A stretch of 50,229 nt of DNA from a virus. The DNA lies in IMG/VR virus record IMGVR_UViG_3300005606_000001, positions 1 through 50,229 of that record, one strand, 5' to 3'. Positions 16,878 to 24,308 of the stretch are shown here, in pieces. Numbering within the stretch: the stretch's first letter is position 1; every line of letters starts with the position of its first letter. The translations under genes were made by a program, and so were the position numbers. A model generated the notes under the pieces. That model saw only the letters and a list, made by a program, of their open reading frames with translations, was not told the origin of the DNA and made no database searches.

Positions 16878-17321
16878 ATGAAACGTGTATGGTACATATG
16901 TGGCATTGCAACGTTGACTATGGGCGTAAACCCAGTCATAGCAGTGCCTGTGGTGCCAAATTTTTCTCAGGGATCGATGACTAGCCACACGGAAACGACT
17001 TCCACCGTGACGGAGACCATAAATTCTATGGATTACGCGACGGGTTGGCAATATTCGGTCAGTGGTACAAATGTATCACAAGATGGAACAACCATATCAC
17101 CCGCTATAGGGAATGGTTCATCTAATACTATTAATGGAGTGACTTCGCAATGGCAAGACTTAGACCACGCAAACAAACCAAATTACACGATAACAACTCC
17201 AGGAGCAGCGTTCCAGTTCACGGAGACGTATCGTGCCCCAGGTCTAATAAATCATACAGTAATACAAAGAGAAACAACCATAACTTCGGTCACAGATACG
17301 CAAAGTATATTTCAACAATAA
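16878..17321 (+). CDS. exported beta-rich protein 2 of plus-strand operon
   Basis: A 147-residue protein. MKRVWYICGIATLTMGVNPVIA is a signal peptide with cleavage likely after VIA (about residue 22). The mature part starts VPVVPNFSQGSMTSHTETT and continues with alternating Thr/Ser strands (TVTETINSMDY, WQYSVSGTNV, AAFQFTETYR, TSVTDTQSIFQQ). It follows gene 1 by 14 bp. No Shine-Dalgarno is obvious. The shared pattern of a strand-rich mature part and an aromatic AFQFTETY/SFSFTQSW strand suggests that proteins 1 and 2 are related or co-assemble. Confidence 0.72.
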   Translation: MKRVWYICGIATLTMGVNPVIAVPVVPNFSQGSMTSHTETTSTVTETINSMDYATGWQYSVSGTNVSQDGTTISPAIGNGSSNTINGVTSQWQDLDHANKPNYTITTPGAAFQFTETYRAPGLINHTVIQRETTITSVTDTQSIFQQ

Positions 17322-18031
17322 TAGCAACAGTTCTCACTGCTAACGCTCTACCTATGCGTGCAGAGACAGTTGGTGGTGTGTCAGCAACAGCATCGCCAAT
17401 AGCAAACAGTTCTGGAAGTGTCACAAATCAAGCTATACAGGTTTTACAGGGTCCGTATATAACTAATACTTATGGAAATGGCATACAATGTCAAGGTCCA
17501 ACGTTAAACTTCACACCATATGTTACAGGGAGTACATCTATACAACGTCCCTACGAAGATCTGTGGTTTGATCAAGTGTACGATATGCGTGACTTGACTG
17601 GTACTACAGATGCAAATGGAAATCCCACAGGAGATGGTGCACCAGATAATCCAGGGCAAGTGTTATATGAAATTCCAGTAAGAACAGGTCAGAAAGATAA
17701 TCATTCACTGTCCATAGGTTTTAGTGCAACGTGGTCTAAACCATTAGACAAGACACTACAAAAATTATGTAAAGAAGCAGCAGCAAGTCAAATAGCATAT
17801 TCAGAACAACTTACTGCTAATAAAAGATTAGACTTTGAGATCGCGAGATTGAAAAATTGTGGTGAACTGATGAAGGCAGGAATAATGTTCCATAAAAACT
17901 CACCATACTATGCTGTATGTGCCGATGTGGTTCTAGTGAACCCACCTGGAGTTCTTCCAAACCACTCTCATACAATACCTAGTACAGATGCTTCATTATT
18001 AAAAGATGTATCTATTGGAACAAATCCTTAA
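17309..18031 (+). CDS. exported protein 3 of plus-strand operon, non-ATG start likely
   Basis: The frame is open from ATG 17150, but residues before 17300 look like a shadow of gene 2. A signal peptide (STIIATVLTANALPMRA|ETVGG) begins around 17309-17320, where only ATT or ATA codons exist. The first later ATG (17354) would destroy the signal. I place the start at ATT 17309, overlapping the gene 2 stop, as inference. The mature part contains NSSGSVTNQAIQVLQGPY, IQCQGPTLNFTPYV and SLSIGFSATWSKPLD, a coiled helix region (QIAYSEQLTANKRLDFEIAR) and cysteines in KNCGELM and YAVCADVV. The 3' end overlaps the convergent gene by 20 bp. The family is found in cyanophages without function. Confidence 0.65.
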   Translation: MSTIIATVLTANALPMRAETVGGVSATASPIANSSGSVTNQAIQVLQGPYITNTYGNGIQCQGPTLNFTPYVTGSTSIQRPYEDLWFDQVYDMRDLTGTTDANGNPTGDGAPDNPGQVLYEIPVRTGQKDNHSLSIGFSATWSKPLDKTLQKLCKEAAASQIAYSEQLTANKRLDFEIARLKNCGELMKAGIMFHKNSPYYAVCADVVLVNPPGVLPNHSHTIPSTDASLLKDVSIGTNP

Positions 18032-18707
18032 AAGGACATTTAGGACGATCACCAAACATTAACTGTGCTGACAGATGTGGTATGAGGTTCTTAAGATTAA
18101 CTCTCTTTTCAAACATCCTAATCTGTTCAAGTGTAGGAGTTGACTTGACCATATCAAATGTCTTGGTAAGATCATCCTCCTTATAAAATGCAAACCTAAA
18201 CAGTGGATCACCACGTTTAATTACTACTGGTTTACTCTTATCAACAACGTCAAATGCAAACGTTGCTAGTCTACTCCAATCAGATAGATTCCACCATCCA
18301 CCAACCAATGTGAGATTGTTTTGATAAGAAGTAAGACCACAATCTTTTTGTTCAACCCAAACATTTGGTGTGTCTGTCCAGATATAAAACTTCATCAGGT
18401 GTAATTGGAATGTACCAGTCTTCTGCCAATTCTGAATAGGTTCGAGATACTCACGTATGTTAGTATTGGGTGAGTCAATAGTCTCGTTATCGAAATCTAT
18501 ATTCAAAGTAACATCTCGTGGTGAGAATGCTGTAAACTCTCTCTTTGCCTTATGTGCCCAAGCAGGACATTTATGATAGGGTAAAGAAGGACTCTGATTA
18601 CTATAAAATCGTTCTGGTTCTATACCAACTCCATCAACATTTAATGGTGAATCAAGTGCATCAGGACCTGCATTACCTTCAAATGGATAATAATATATCT
18701 TTATCAT
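18012..18707 (-). CDS. hypothetical protein, 231 aa, last gene of membrane operon
   Basis: A 231-residue soluble-looking protein starting MIKIYYYPFEGNAGPDALDSP. It is rich in aromatics (SLPYHKCPAWAHK, FYIWTDTPNVWVEQ, LVGGWWNLSDW) with a helical C-terminus (TPTLEQIRMFEKRVNLKN). There is no signal peptide or membrane span. Its ATG overlaps the preceding stop (ATGA), so it belongs to the 21.4-18.0 kb unit, and its 3' end overlaps the convergent secreted-protein gene. I do not recognise a function. Confidence 0.65.
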   Translation of the reverse strand: MIKIYYYPFEGNAGPDALDSPLNVDGVGIEPERFYSNQSPSLPYHKCPAWAHKAKREFTAFSPRDVTLNIDFDNETIDSPNTNIREYLEPIQNWQKTGTFQLHLMKFYIWTDTPNVWVEQKDCGLTSYQNNLTLVGGWWNLSDWSRLATFAFDVVDKSKPVVIKRGDPLFRFAFYKEDDLTKTFDMVKSTPTLEQIRMFEKRVNLKNLIPHLSAQLMFGDRPKCPFKDLFQ

Positions 18708-19471
18708 TTTTTCTTTTTCTTCTTAGGACGTTTGAAGGCAGGTAATCCTTTCTTCTCACGATACTTATTAGTCTGTATCTCATTACGACTTAACTTAGGT
18801 GGTTCTTTACCGAACTTCTTTTGTATAGTCGTAGTGAGTTTTTTTATTGCAGGTTTTATAATTCTCAATAATAATGGTGTTGCAGCAGCAGATGCTGTAG
18901 CAACAACTGCTATCGATGCTGTTACAGATACTTGATTTGTAGATGGTAAAAATTGTTCGATTGTTGTAGTGTCCTCGTATAATACTACACATTGACCTTC
19001 TTTTATCTCGTGACCTATAACTCTCTCTTCTCCATTCTGAGTTAGATCACCAACTCTAGGTTGATTAGGTGCAGGACATTCTATTTCTTTTTCTGTAGGA
19101 GGTATGTTTGGTGGTGTTACTTCTGGTGTATCTATTTCTGGAGGTGGTGCTATATCTGGAACCACGGTCTCCTGTTGAAAGATTAATTCATCTTCTCTGT
19201 AATCTATAGTCTCAAAAGCAGGTACTCCTGCATCACAATATGTGAGGGTTTTATCAGGATCATCCTCAGTAAGATTTTTATTTTTTTGATTATTGAGTTC
19301 GTGTGCTTTAACGCAACCTGGAATATTGACAATAGGAGTTCCAATGTCAACTGTTACAGGAACGCTAGGACCAAAAGACCACGCGGGTTTTCCAACCCAC
19401 GGTGGTACATTTACATTATTGGTGTTTGGTATGTAGAGATCCGAAATAATAATATTTGGAACTTCTTCCAT
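18704..19471 (-). CDS. Pro-rich, probably membrane-anchored protein, 255 aa
   Basis: Residues 1-60 are beta-rich with tryptophans (VPPWVGKPAWSFGPS). Residues about 110-140 are proline-rich (VPDIAPPPEIDTPEV, PPNIPPTEKEI). Residues about 180-205 form a hydrophobic span (VSVTASIAVVATASAAATPLL), followed by a strongly basic tail ending FKRPKKKKKK. The layout suggests one membrane span with a basic cytoplasmic tail and an exposed Pro-rich arm. Three cysteines are present (GCVKAH, TYCDAG, IECPAPN). The start overlaps the upstream stop (TAATG). I know it as a cyanophage conserved type without function. Confidence 0.65.
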   Translation of the reverse strand: MEEVPNIIISDLYIPNTNNVNVPPWVGKPAWSFGPSVPVTVDIGTPIVNIPGCVKAHELNNQKNKNLTEDDPDKTLTYCDAGVPAFETIDYREDELIFQQETVVPDIAPPPEIDTPEVTPPNIPPTEKEIECPAPNQPRVGDLTQNGEERVIGHEIKEGQCVVLYEDTTTIEQFLPSTNQVSVTASIAVVATASAAATPLLLRIIKPAIKKLTTTIQKKFGKEPPKLSRNEIQTNKYREKKGLPAFKRPKKKKKK

Positions 19472-19692
19472 TACAGTCCTAAGTTAGGTCCAGTAGGTAA
19501 TACAGGTCCAGTTATATCAGGTAATGAATTTTGGATTGCACCACCTACAGAAGGCATAACTGATTCCATCACTTTACCTTTGATGTCTTCGATAATCGCA
19601 TCCTTGCGTATGAATACATACCCAACAGTACCAACAACGGTGAGAGAGATAACACCACTTGCAATAGCGATTCCATTAATGATCTTTTGCAT
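19471..19692 (-). CDS. small membrane-anchored protein, 73 aa
   Basis: The start is either ATG 19692 (MQKIINGIAIASG) or ATG 19707; I list the shorter. An N-terminal span (IAIASGVISLTVVGTVGYVFI) is followed by a charged stretch and a Gly/Pro-rich tail (PDITGPVLPTGPNLGL). This is a typical anchor-in, tail-out small protein. It overlaps the upstream gene and is coupled to the next by TAATG. An ATAAATA sequence at 19740-19746 lies upstream inside the preceding gene. Confidence 0.6.
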   Translation of the reverse strand: MQKIINGIAIASGVISLTVVGTVGYVFIRKDAIIEDIKGKVMESVMPSVGGAIQNSLPDITGPVLPTGPNLGL

Positions 19693-19999
19693 TGTAATTA
19701 ATTTCAAAATTGTTTAAACCCTTCACTTCTGAAGGTGAACTATTTATCACTCCAAACTGTTCACGTTCTTGAGCATCCCAATCTTCTTTAATTTTTTCTG
19801 CCTGTCTATCCACGTCTTCCATTGTGTTCTCTATCTTCTGCTCTATCCATTCTTCTTTAAGATATGCTACAAGACCTAGTAAAAGATGATTGATAGGAAA
19901 CCTTTGTTTCTTTGCCCATCTTTCCATCTTGGCATACCAAGGATCTACTCCTTTCCCAAATTGTTTTTCAAATTTAAGTAACGTCTTTTTCTTTTCCAT
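19676..19999 (-). CDS. hypothetical protein, 107 aa, charged with short hydrophobic segment
   Basis: The start at ATG 19999 (MEKKKTLLKFEKQFGKG) is preferred over 20035. It is rich in Lys, Glu and Trp (PWYAKMERWAKKQR), has a short hydrophobic helix (HLLLGLVAYL), then a charged helix (EEWIEQKIENTMEDVDRQAEKIKEDW) and an Asn-rich end. It overlaps both neighbouring genes. It is probably a peripheral membrane or coiled-coil protein; no family recognised. Confidence 0.55.
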   Translation of the reverse strand: MEKKKTLLKFEKQFGKGVDPWYAKMERWAKKQRFPINHLLLGLVAYLKEEWIEQKIENTMEDVDRQAEKIKEDWDAQEREQFGVINSSPSEVKGLNNFEINYNAKDH

Positions 20000-20265
20000 C
20001 TCGGTAAATAAAATACTACGAAAGAACCAATCCAAAAAATTGCTAGTAATGATATGTGTAGTAGTCTGTTAGAGTTTACTATTAGACCAAGTGTTACAAG
20101 TCCAATCCAAGTGTAATCTAACGTACCGTGAAGACGATACCACACATTGCTTCCTAATTTGTTAATGACTCTTTCTCTTTGTTTTGCAAACCACGGTGAC
20201 ACGTGACGCATCATCACGAATCCTTCGTTGAAGAACATAACAAAAAAACCAATCCAGAATATCAT
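19945..20265 (-). CDS. small multi-pass membrane protein, 106 aa
   Basis: Three hydrophobic spans: IFWIGFFVMFFNEGFVMM (1-19), YTWIGLVTLGLIV (about 50-63) and LLHISLLAIFWIGSFVVFY (about 68-86), separated by basic loops (FAKQRERVINKLGS, PRWKRKRRY). It is translated from ATG 20265, overlapping the previous stop. Size and topology would fit a holin-like or membrane-remodelling protein, but that is only one possibility. Confidence 0.6.
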   Translation of the reverse strand: MIFWIGFFVMFFNEGFVMMRHVSPWFAKQRERVINKLGSNVWYRLHGTLDYTWIGLVTLGLIVNSNRLLHISLLAIFWIGSFVVFYLPRWKRKRRYLNLKNNLGKE

Positions 20266-20471
20266 TTGATTTTATCTACTAATTCAGATTCATCGATTGC
20301 TTCTCGAATGATTCTCTTTAATTGTTTTGCTTGCTTCTTATTAATAGATCCAAGTGATGTATCTATCTTTACCTTTACCCAGTAAAGACCTATAAGAACA
20401 AGTGTAAAAGGAACTGCATCTGCCCAAGAGATTTCATTCCACGCTTCTACTACGTTTAATACTGAAAACAT
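20262..20471 (-). CDS. small single-span membrane protein, 69 aa
   Basis: A 69-residue protein with one span (AVPFTLVLIGLYWVKVKI, about residues 19-36) and a basic amphipathic C-terminus (KKQAKQLKRIIREAIDE). It overlaps the next gene by 4 bp (ATGA) in the late membrane operon. No family recognised. Confidence 0.55.
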   Translation of the reverse strand: MFSVLNVVEAWNEISWADAVPFTLVLIGLYWVKVKIDTSLGSINKKQAKQLKRIIREAIDESELVDKIK

Positions 20472-20480
20472 AATTTAATC

Positions 20481-21023
20481 CTAACAATTTTTATTTAGGT
20501 CTTCTGCCATATTACCACCAATCTCTGCACCTTGATCGCCACCAAACATCGCTACCCAACCTGCTGCAACCCAACCCACAAAGGGAATACTACTGAGAGT
20601 AGGAGCAGCACTAGCACCAATGCTTGTACCAACCAGTCTTCCAGTTCCTTTTGCAGCACCAACCGCTTCTATACACGCTACGTTCTTGTCTGTGACAGTA
20701 GAAGCACCTTGACTTGCTTGAGATTTTTGTATATGTACATCTCCATCCATTGTATATTCTTCTACTATCTCTGTTTTTTCATTTGCTAATCCTAGGAAAC
20801 CACCTTTCTCATCAAGTTTAGTTGTCTTATACATTGTCTTTGGATCATTTCCAACGTAACTCATCTTGTATCCATCTTTATCTGCGGATACAACGTATGA
20901 TGTATAAGGAGTTATAACAGGTGGATGTATGACAGGATATGTTTTTCTAGATGCTATCATACCAATCATCCCTATATGGGATACACCTAATAACGTACCT
21001 AAACCTAGACTAAACCATTTCAT
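20481..21023 (-). CDS. membrane-anchored protein with Gly-rich C-terminal segment, 180 aa
   Basis: Residues 1-25 (MKWFSLGLGTLLGVSHIGMIG) form an N-terminal anchor without a lipobox cysteine. The middle is beta-rich (SYVVSADKDGYKMSYVG). Residues about 115-165 are small-residue-rich (GAAKGTGRLVGTSIGASAAP, FVGWVAAGWVAMFGG), resembling glycine-zipper membrane segments. Cysteines near residue 117 and at the C-terminus could pair. The ATG overlaps the upstream stop (ATGA). Location at the host membrane or in the tail is inference. Confidence 0.6.
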   Translation of the reverse strand: MKWFSLGLGTLLGVSHIGMIGMIASRKTYPVIHPPVITPYTSYVVSADKDGYKMSYVGNDPKTMYKTTKLDEKGGFLGLANEKTEIVEEYTMDGDVHIQKSQASQGASTVTDKNVACIEAVGAAKGTGRLVGTSIGASAAPTLSSIPFVGWVAAGWVAMFGGDQGAEIGGNMAEDLNKNC

Positions 21024-21418
21024 TTTGAATCAGGAGTAATTTTTATAGGTGCTGACTCTATTCTTATAGTCTGTGCAGGAGCAGTCTCTGATGCCTTGGC
21101 AATAAGAAACTCCATATCTTTTTTAGATATGTTTGCATCTCCACTACCATCACCTGATTTCTTTTTCTTACCCCCAGTCTGGACACCAAAAGTTGCCAAA
21201 GTTCCTGTGAAAACCGAAGCTATGAAAGTTGGATCGATCTTTTCTCCTGCATCATAACCTGGTATTTTAACGTAGTTCAAAGTTAAAATTCCTGCGGACC
21301 ACACGAGAACGATCACTCTTATCAATGTCGCTAAGTACATCAGTTGCTCTTCTTTATCTTCTGCAACTTCTTTAAGTTTACCTATAGGACCTTTAGGTTT
21401 CTCTTTTACTTCTGCCAT
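21020..21418 (-). CDS. membrane protein, 132 aa, first gene of late membrane operon
   Basis: A 132-residue protein. A charged N-terminus (MAEVKEKPKGPIGKLKEVA) is followed by hydrophobic segments YLATLIRVIVLVWSAGILTL (about 28-48) and IASVFTGTLATFGVQTG (about 66-82), then a Lys/Gly/Ser linker and a charged C-terminus. Two spans with both ends cytoplasmic is a holin-like layout, but I cannot assign that. I recognise it as a conserved T4-like cyanophage protein. A CTAAATA box lies 23 bp upstream. Confidence 0.68.
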   Translation of the reverse strand: MAEVKEKPKGPIGKLKEVAEDKEEQLMYLATLIRVIVLVWSAGILTLNYVKIPGYDAGEKIDPTFIASVFTGTLATFGVQTGGKKKKSGDGSGDANISKKDMEFLIAKASETAPAQTIRIESAPIKITPDSK

Positions 21419-21439
21419 TACAATTTAGGGTAACTAACC

Positions 21440-21610
21440 CTATTTAGACACCAAAAATTTTCTAGTTTTCTTTAGATGTTTCCATTCAGTTCTTATTCTT
21501 TCGTATGCGACTTCTTGTGTTATCTTACCTGACATTTCCATTGCACACACATACTCAATCCTTTTAGCAAAATCCCTTACTACCTCTCCTAGTTCATCTG
21601 TCTCGTACAA
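21440..21610 (-). CDS. small protein, 56 aa, TTG start abutting regA stop
   Basis: Begins TTG TAC GAG directly after the regA TAA, giving (M)YETDELGEVVRDFAKRIEY and ending TRKFLVSK. The frame is a single well-formed charged helical protein filling the gap between regA and the late box. No ATG precedes the conserved-looking part, and the first in-frame ATG is at codon 24. Coupled re-initiation at TTG is therefore likely. Function unknown. Confidence 0.6.
   Translation of the reverse strand: MYETDELGEVVRDFAKRIEYVCAMEMSGKITQEVAYERIRTEWKHLKKTRKFLVSK
21441..21447 (-). promoter_or_regulatory. CTAAATA late-type box of the membrane-protein operon
   Basis: CTAAATA on the minus strand, 23 bp before ATG 21418, overlapping the TAG of the preceding small gene. 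It would start the 21418-18012 unit late in infection. Confidence 0.58.
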
Positions 21611-22042
21611 TTAAGATTCCTCCGTTACTTTCTTTTTACCGATGTTATATTTAGATTCTAAGACCCACTCCTTCTTATCTCTAAAAGAAATAACCTTGAT
21701 TTGATTTAAAGGTGCAATATCTTCGACTCTATTCTCATCTACCATTACAACTAAACCCCAATCAGACAACAGTTTTGTAATACGATTCCTACGTTGTACA
21801 TCATTAGTTGTTAGATTAGAATGCTTACCATCTAAAGCAAATAGTTCTTTGAAGTGAACAATATAATACTTACCTTTCTTATGTAATATATGGCAAGACT
21901 GAAATAGTTTTTTCTCTTTACGAGAAGCAACTCCAATTCTTGTTAGTGTCTCTCTTACCTTGAGGAAATCATCAGGTTGACGTAAAGTCACCTCTACCAT
22001 TTGCTCAGGATCCCACGAGATTTCTACATTCTCGTCAGTCAT
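21611..22042 (-). CDS. regA: RegA translational repressor
   Basis: A 143-residue protein (T4: 122). The T4 RegA core is plain: VEVTLRQPDDFLKVRETLTR, FQSCHILHKKGKYYIVHFKE, LLSDWGLVVMVDEN, KVISFRDKKEWVLESKYNIG. RegA binds AU-rich initiation regions of early phage mRNAs, including clamp and clamp-loader messages, and represses their translation. It lies next to gp62 with an ATGA overlap, as in T4, where regA follows gp44 and gp62. Confidence 0.94.
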   Translation of the reverse strand: MTDENVEISWDPEQMVEVTLRQPDDFLKVRETLTRIGVASRKEKKLFQSCHILHKKGKYYIVHFKELFALDGKHSNLTTNDVQRRNRITKLLSDWGLVVMVDENRVEDIAPLNQIKVISFRDKKEWVLESKYNIGKKKVTEES

Positions 22043-22437
22043 CTTTTGCCTCCTGTATTCATTTTAAGTTTAATCAAATCAATTTGATCCTTTGTCAGAA
22101 TCCTCAACGCATCCTTGGTTTTTTCATCAGAGTATTTAAAGTAACTCTTTACTATTTCAAAGTCCTTTATCTTCTCTTTTCTTTCCCAAGGAGAGAAACG
22201 TCGTTTCTTCCTAAGGCTATTTAGATAAAAGGAATATTGTAGATCTTTATCTAAGTGAAAGTGTGCATTCATTTCATTAGCGTACAGAACTGTATCTGTA
22301 AAACCACTAAGACATTTGTTTACAATGAATGGAGGATAGTTCTTTGCCCAGTCACCTTCACGTTCTAATAAGTTTTCTTTAGTGTGATTAACACTATTCA
22401 AATAATCCTTTAAAGGATAGTCGTCACGTTTGCTCAT
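22039..22437 (-). CDS. 62: clamp loader small subunit gp62
   Basis: A 132-residue protein, shorter than T4 gp62 (187) but typical of cyanophage versions as I recall. Signatures are PLKDYLNSVNHTK, PPFIVNKCLSGF, FYLNSLRKKRRFSPW and ALRILTKDQIDLIKLK. It pairs with gp44 to load the gp45 clamp. It is separated from gp44 by a 3.0-kb insertion of four oxygenase genes and a Dam methylase gene, whereas in T4 gp44 and gp62 are adjacent. Confidence 0.88.
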   Translation of the reverse strand: MSKRDDYPLKDYLNSVNHTKENLLEREGDWAKNYPPFIVNKCLSGFTDTVLYANEMNAHFHLDKDLQYSFYLNSLRKKRRFSPWERKEKIKDFEIVKSYFKYSDEKTKDALRILTKDQIDLIKLKMNTGGKR

Positions 22438-22952
22438 AATAAATCTCCTAGGTGAATGTCATCGCAAGGATGTGTTTGAAAGACAAGACTATATCTACGT
22501 GGAAATGCGTCTCTCACAGGAGGTCTTGCCATATGTGGAATGATAGATTGAAACTTTATCATTCTACCTGGATGAGGTGCTACTGATTTAATTATATCAG
22601 CAGTATCTTCTTTTATAAAGACGGTCTCTCCACCCATATTAATATTCCAGTCAAGATTAAGATAAATTAGATATGTTACACCTTGATCTACATTTGAATC
22701 AACGTGTGCTTTAGGGCAATCAGAATGTCTGAAACAATTATACAAACATTTTCTTGCTTCAATATCTAATAACTTAAAAAATTTATCTGCTACAGGTTCA
22801 AAGTTTGGATATTCAAATGCTTTGCCTAGAGTATATGCGTGTGCATTTTCTGGAGAGTCTGCTAGGTGATCCCAATCATTATAAGAATCCAAATAGTAAA
22901 ATCCTTCCTGTACTAATCTTCTAGGAAAGAAATCATCAATAACTTCAATCAA
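22434..22952 (-). CDS. 2OG-Fe(II) oxygenase-like protein, classical HxD
   Basis: A 172-residue protein. KAHVDSNVDQGVTYLIYLN gives HxD, followed by NMGGETVFI; the distal part is IKFQSIIPHMARPP with PRRYSLVFQ giving His and Arg. This is a complete 2OG-Fe(II) set. Its ATG overlaps the dam gene end, and its stop overlaps gp62 (ATGA). Substrate unknown; its position next to dam leaves open a DNA or nucleotide substrate. Confidence 0.82.
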   Translation of the reverse strand: MIEVIDDFFPRRLVQEGFYYLDSYNDWDHLADSPENAHAYTLGKAFEYPNFEPVADKFFKLLDIEARKCLYNCFRHSDCPKAHVDSNVDQGVTYLIYLNLDWNINMGGETVFIKEDTADIIKSVAPHPGRMIKFQSIIPHMARPPVRDAFPRRYSLVFQTHPCDDIHLGDLL

Positions 22953-23772
22953 CGAACAACTCCTCTAATGGTGACTTTATACTATAGTTAGTAATTAATA
23001 ATTCTTTCTTTCTAGTATTATCTTCTCTGTGTTGCATTCCATACGTAATAGAATATTTTTCTATTGTATATTTCTTGAATAATTCTTCAATGTTTTCGTT
23101 GATGTTATAAGTAATCATCCAGTCATTTGTTGTTTCTGTACAATGATATGCAAACTGTCTGTGATCAAAACCTTTGTGCATTGTTCCACCTTTACCACCA
23201 TATAAAAAATCTTTAATATCGTATGGAGGATCTAAGAAAAGAAAAGCATCATCACCAAAACATTTTTTATAATCTAAGTTAGTTATCTTCCAATCTTGAA
23301 TCAGTTCTCCATAGTAAGGTAAGTTCTTAATACCTTTCTTAGTAAAATTCTGTACTGATGCCTGTGGTGAAAATGATGAGTTCTCTGTTAGACCTGAGTA
23401 GGAACATTTATTCATTACCCAAAAGTAAACAGCAGACAAAAACATATCAGAGTCATTAACTCTAGTCTTTGCTGCGTGATATAGTTCTCTTGCTTTATCA
23501 GGAGTATCGTGATTCATCTTCAATCCCATTAGGGCATCAGATAAAGTATCAGGATCTTCCTGTAATATTGTCCAAAAATTATATAGAGGAACATATAAGT
23601 CATTTACCCATACAGGTATATCTCTATATCTTTTTGTAAATTCTATAGCAGTAGAACCACCACCAAGAAAAGGTTCTCTGTACTCTGTCATACGTGGCAT
23701 TTTATCCACGAGCATTGGTGCTACTCTAGACTTTCCACCAGGATACCTCAGAGGAGTCTTCAATGATTTCAT
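22945..23772 (-). CDS. dam: DNA adenine methyltransferase (Dam, D12 class)
   Basis: A 275-residue protein. LRYPGGKSRVAPML (residues 8-21) is the D12-class N-terminus, EPFLGGGS (33-40) is the SAM-binding motif I, and DPPY (181-184) is the catalytic motif. The C-terminus (EDNTRKKELLITNY) matches Dam-type enzymes. It transfers methyl groups to adenine N6, most often in GATC. It may protect phage DNA or mark replication. It is embedded among 2OG oxygenases inside the clamp-loader region, an insertion relative to T4. Confidence 0.92.
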   Translation of the reverse strand: MKSLKTPLRYPGGKSRVAPMLVDKMPRMTEYREPFLGGGSTAIEFTKRYRDIPVWVNDLYVPLYNFWTILQEDPDTLSDALMGLKMNHDTPDKARELYHAAKTRVNDSDMFLSAVYFWVMNKCSYSGLTENSSFSPQASVQNFTKKGIKNLPYYGELIQDWKITNLDYKKCFGDDAFLFLDPPYDIKDFLYGGKGGTMHKGFDHRQFAYHCTETTNDWMITYNINENIEELFKKYTIEKYSITYGMQHREDNTRKKELLITNYSIKSPLEELFVD

Positions 23773-24308
23773 TACGAATTTAATCTTGTTATTATATTAC
23801 CACTAACTGATACTCTTTGTCCAGTAGATTTGTAGGGATACACACAATGTTTTAACCAAGCAGGAAAAATAAAAATATCACCTACCTGTGGTTTGATAGG
23901 ACCAAACTGACATCTTGAGTGTGGTAACTGTTCTCCATAGTTAAACACGATCGAACCTGCTATCTCTGGTTCATCATACATTCCAGGTGGAATATCTACA
24001 TAAACTACAAAACTAAATTCACCTGCGTGATTATGTATAGGTTGCCAATCATCTGCACGTTGAAAATTTACCCAGATAGGTTCTATATCAATATAGTTTT
24101 GATTAGTATATGTACCAATATGCTTACGTAATTCATTTAAGTCACGTTTACTTGGATAGATGTAATACTGTTCTTCTAGTTGTCCTGCTAATATACCAGA
24201 CGCATCTTGAGATGGTTCTGCTTCAAAAGCATATCTCAATAAATCTAGTCTCACCTCTTCATCTATTTTATCGTGATAAATTTTAGGACCGAAAGGAGTT
24301 AAGATCAT
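23772..24308 (-). CDS. 2OG-Fe(II) oxygenase-like protein, HxH variant
   Basis: A 178-residue protein. WQPIHNHAGEFSFVVYVDIP has HNH at the first iron site. GDIFIFPAWLKHCVYPY gives the distal His, and GQRVSVSGNI gives the Arg. This matches the putative 2OG oxygenase family found in cyanobacteria and cyanophages rather than P4H. Flanking TAATG overlaps couple it to dam and to the next oxygenase. Substrate unknown. Confidence 0.8.
   Translation of the reverse strand: MILTPFGPKIYHDKIDEEVRLDLLRYAFEAEPSQDASGILAGQLEEQYYIYPSKRDLNELRKHIGTYTNQNYIDIEPIWVNFQRADDWQPIHNHAGEFSFVVYVDIPPGMYDEPEIAGSIVFNYGEQLPHSRCQFGPIKPQVGDIFIFPAWLKHCVYPYKSTGQRVSVSGNIITRLNS

Noticed and set aside
19286-19717. 143-aa plus-strand frame
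   Set aside because: Antisense to two well-supported membrane-operon genes; no ribosome site and no recognisable domain.
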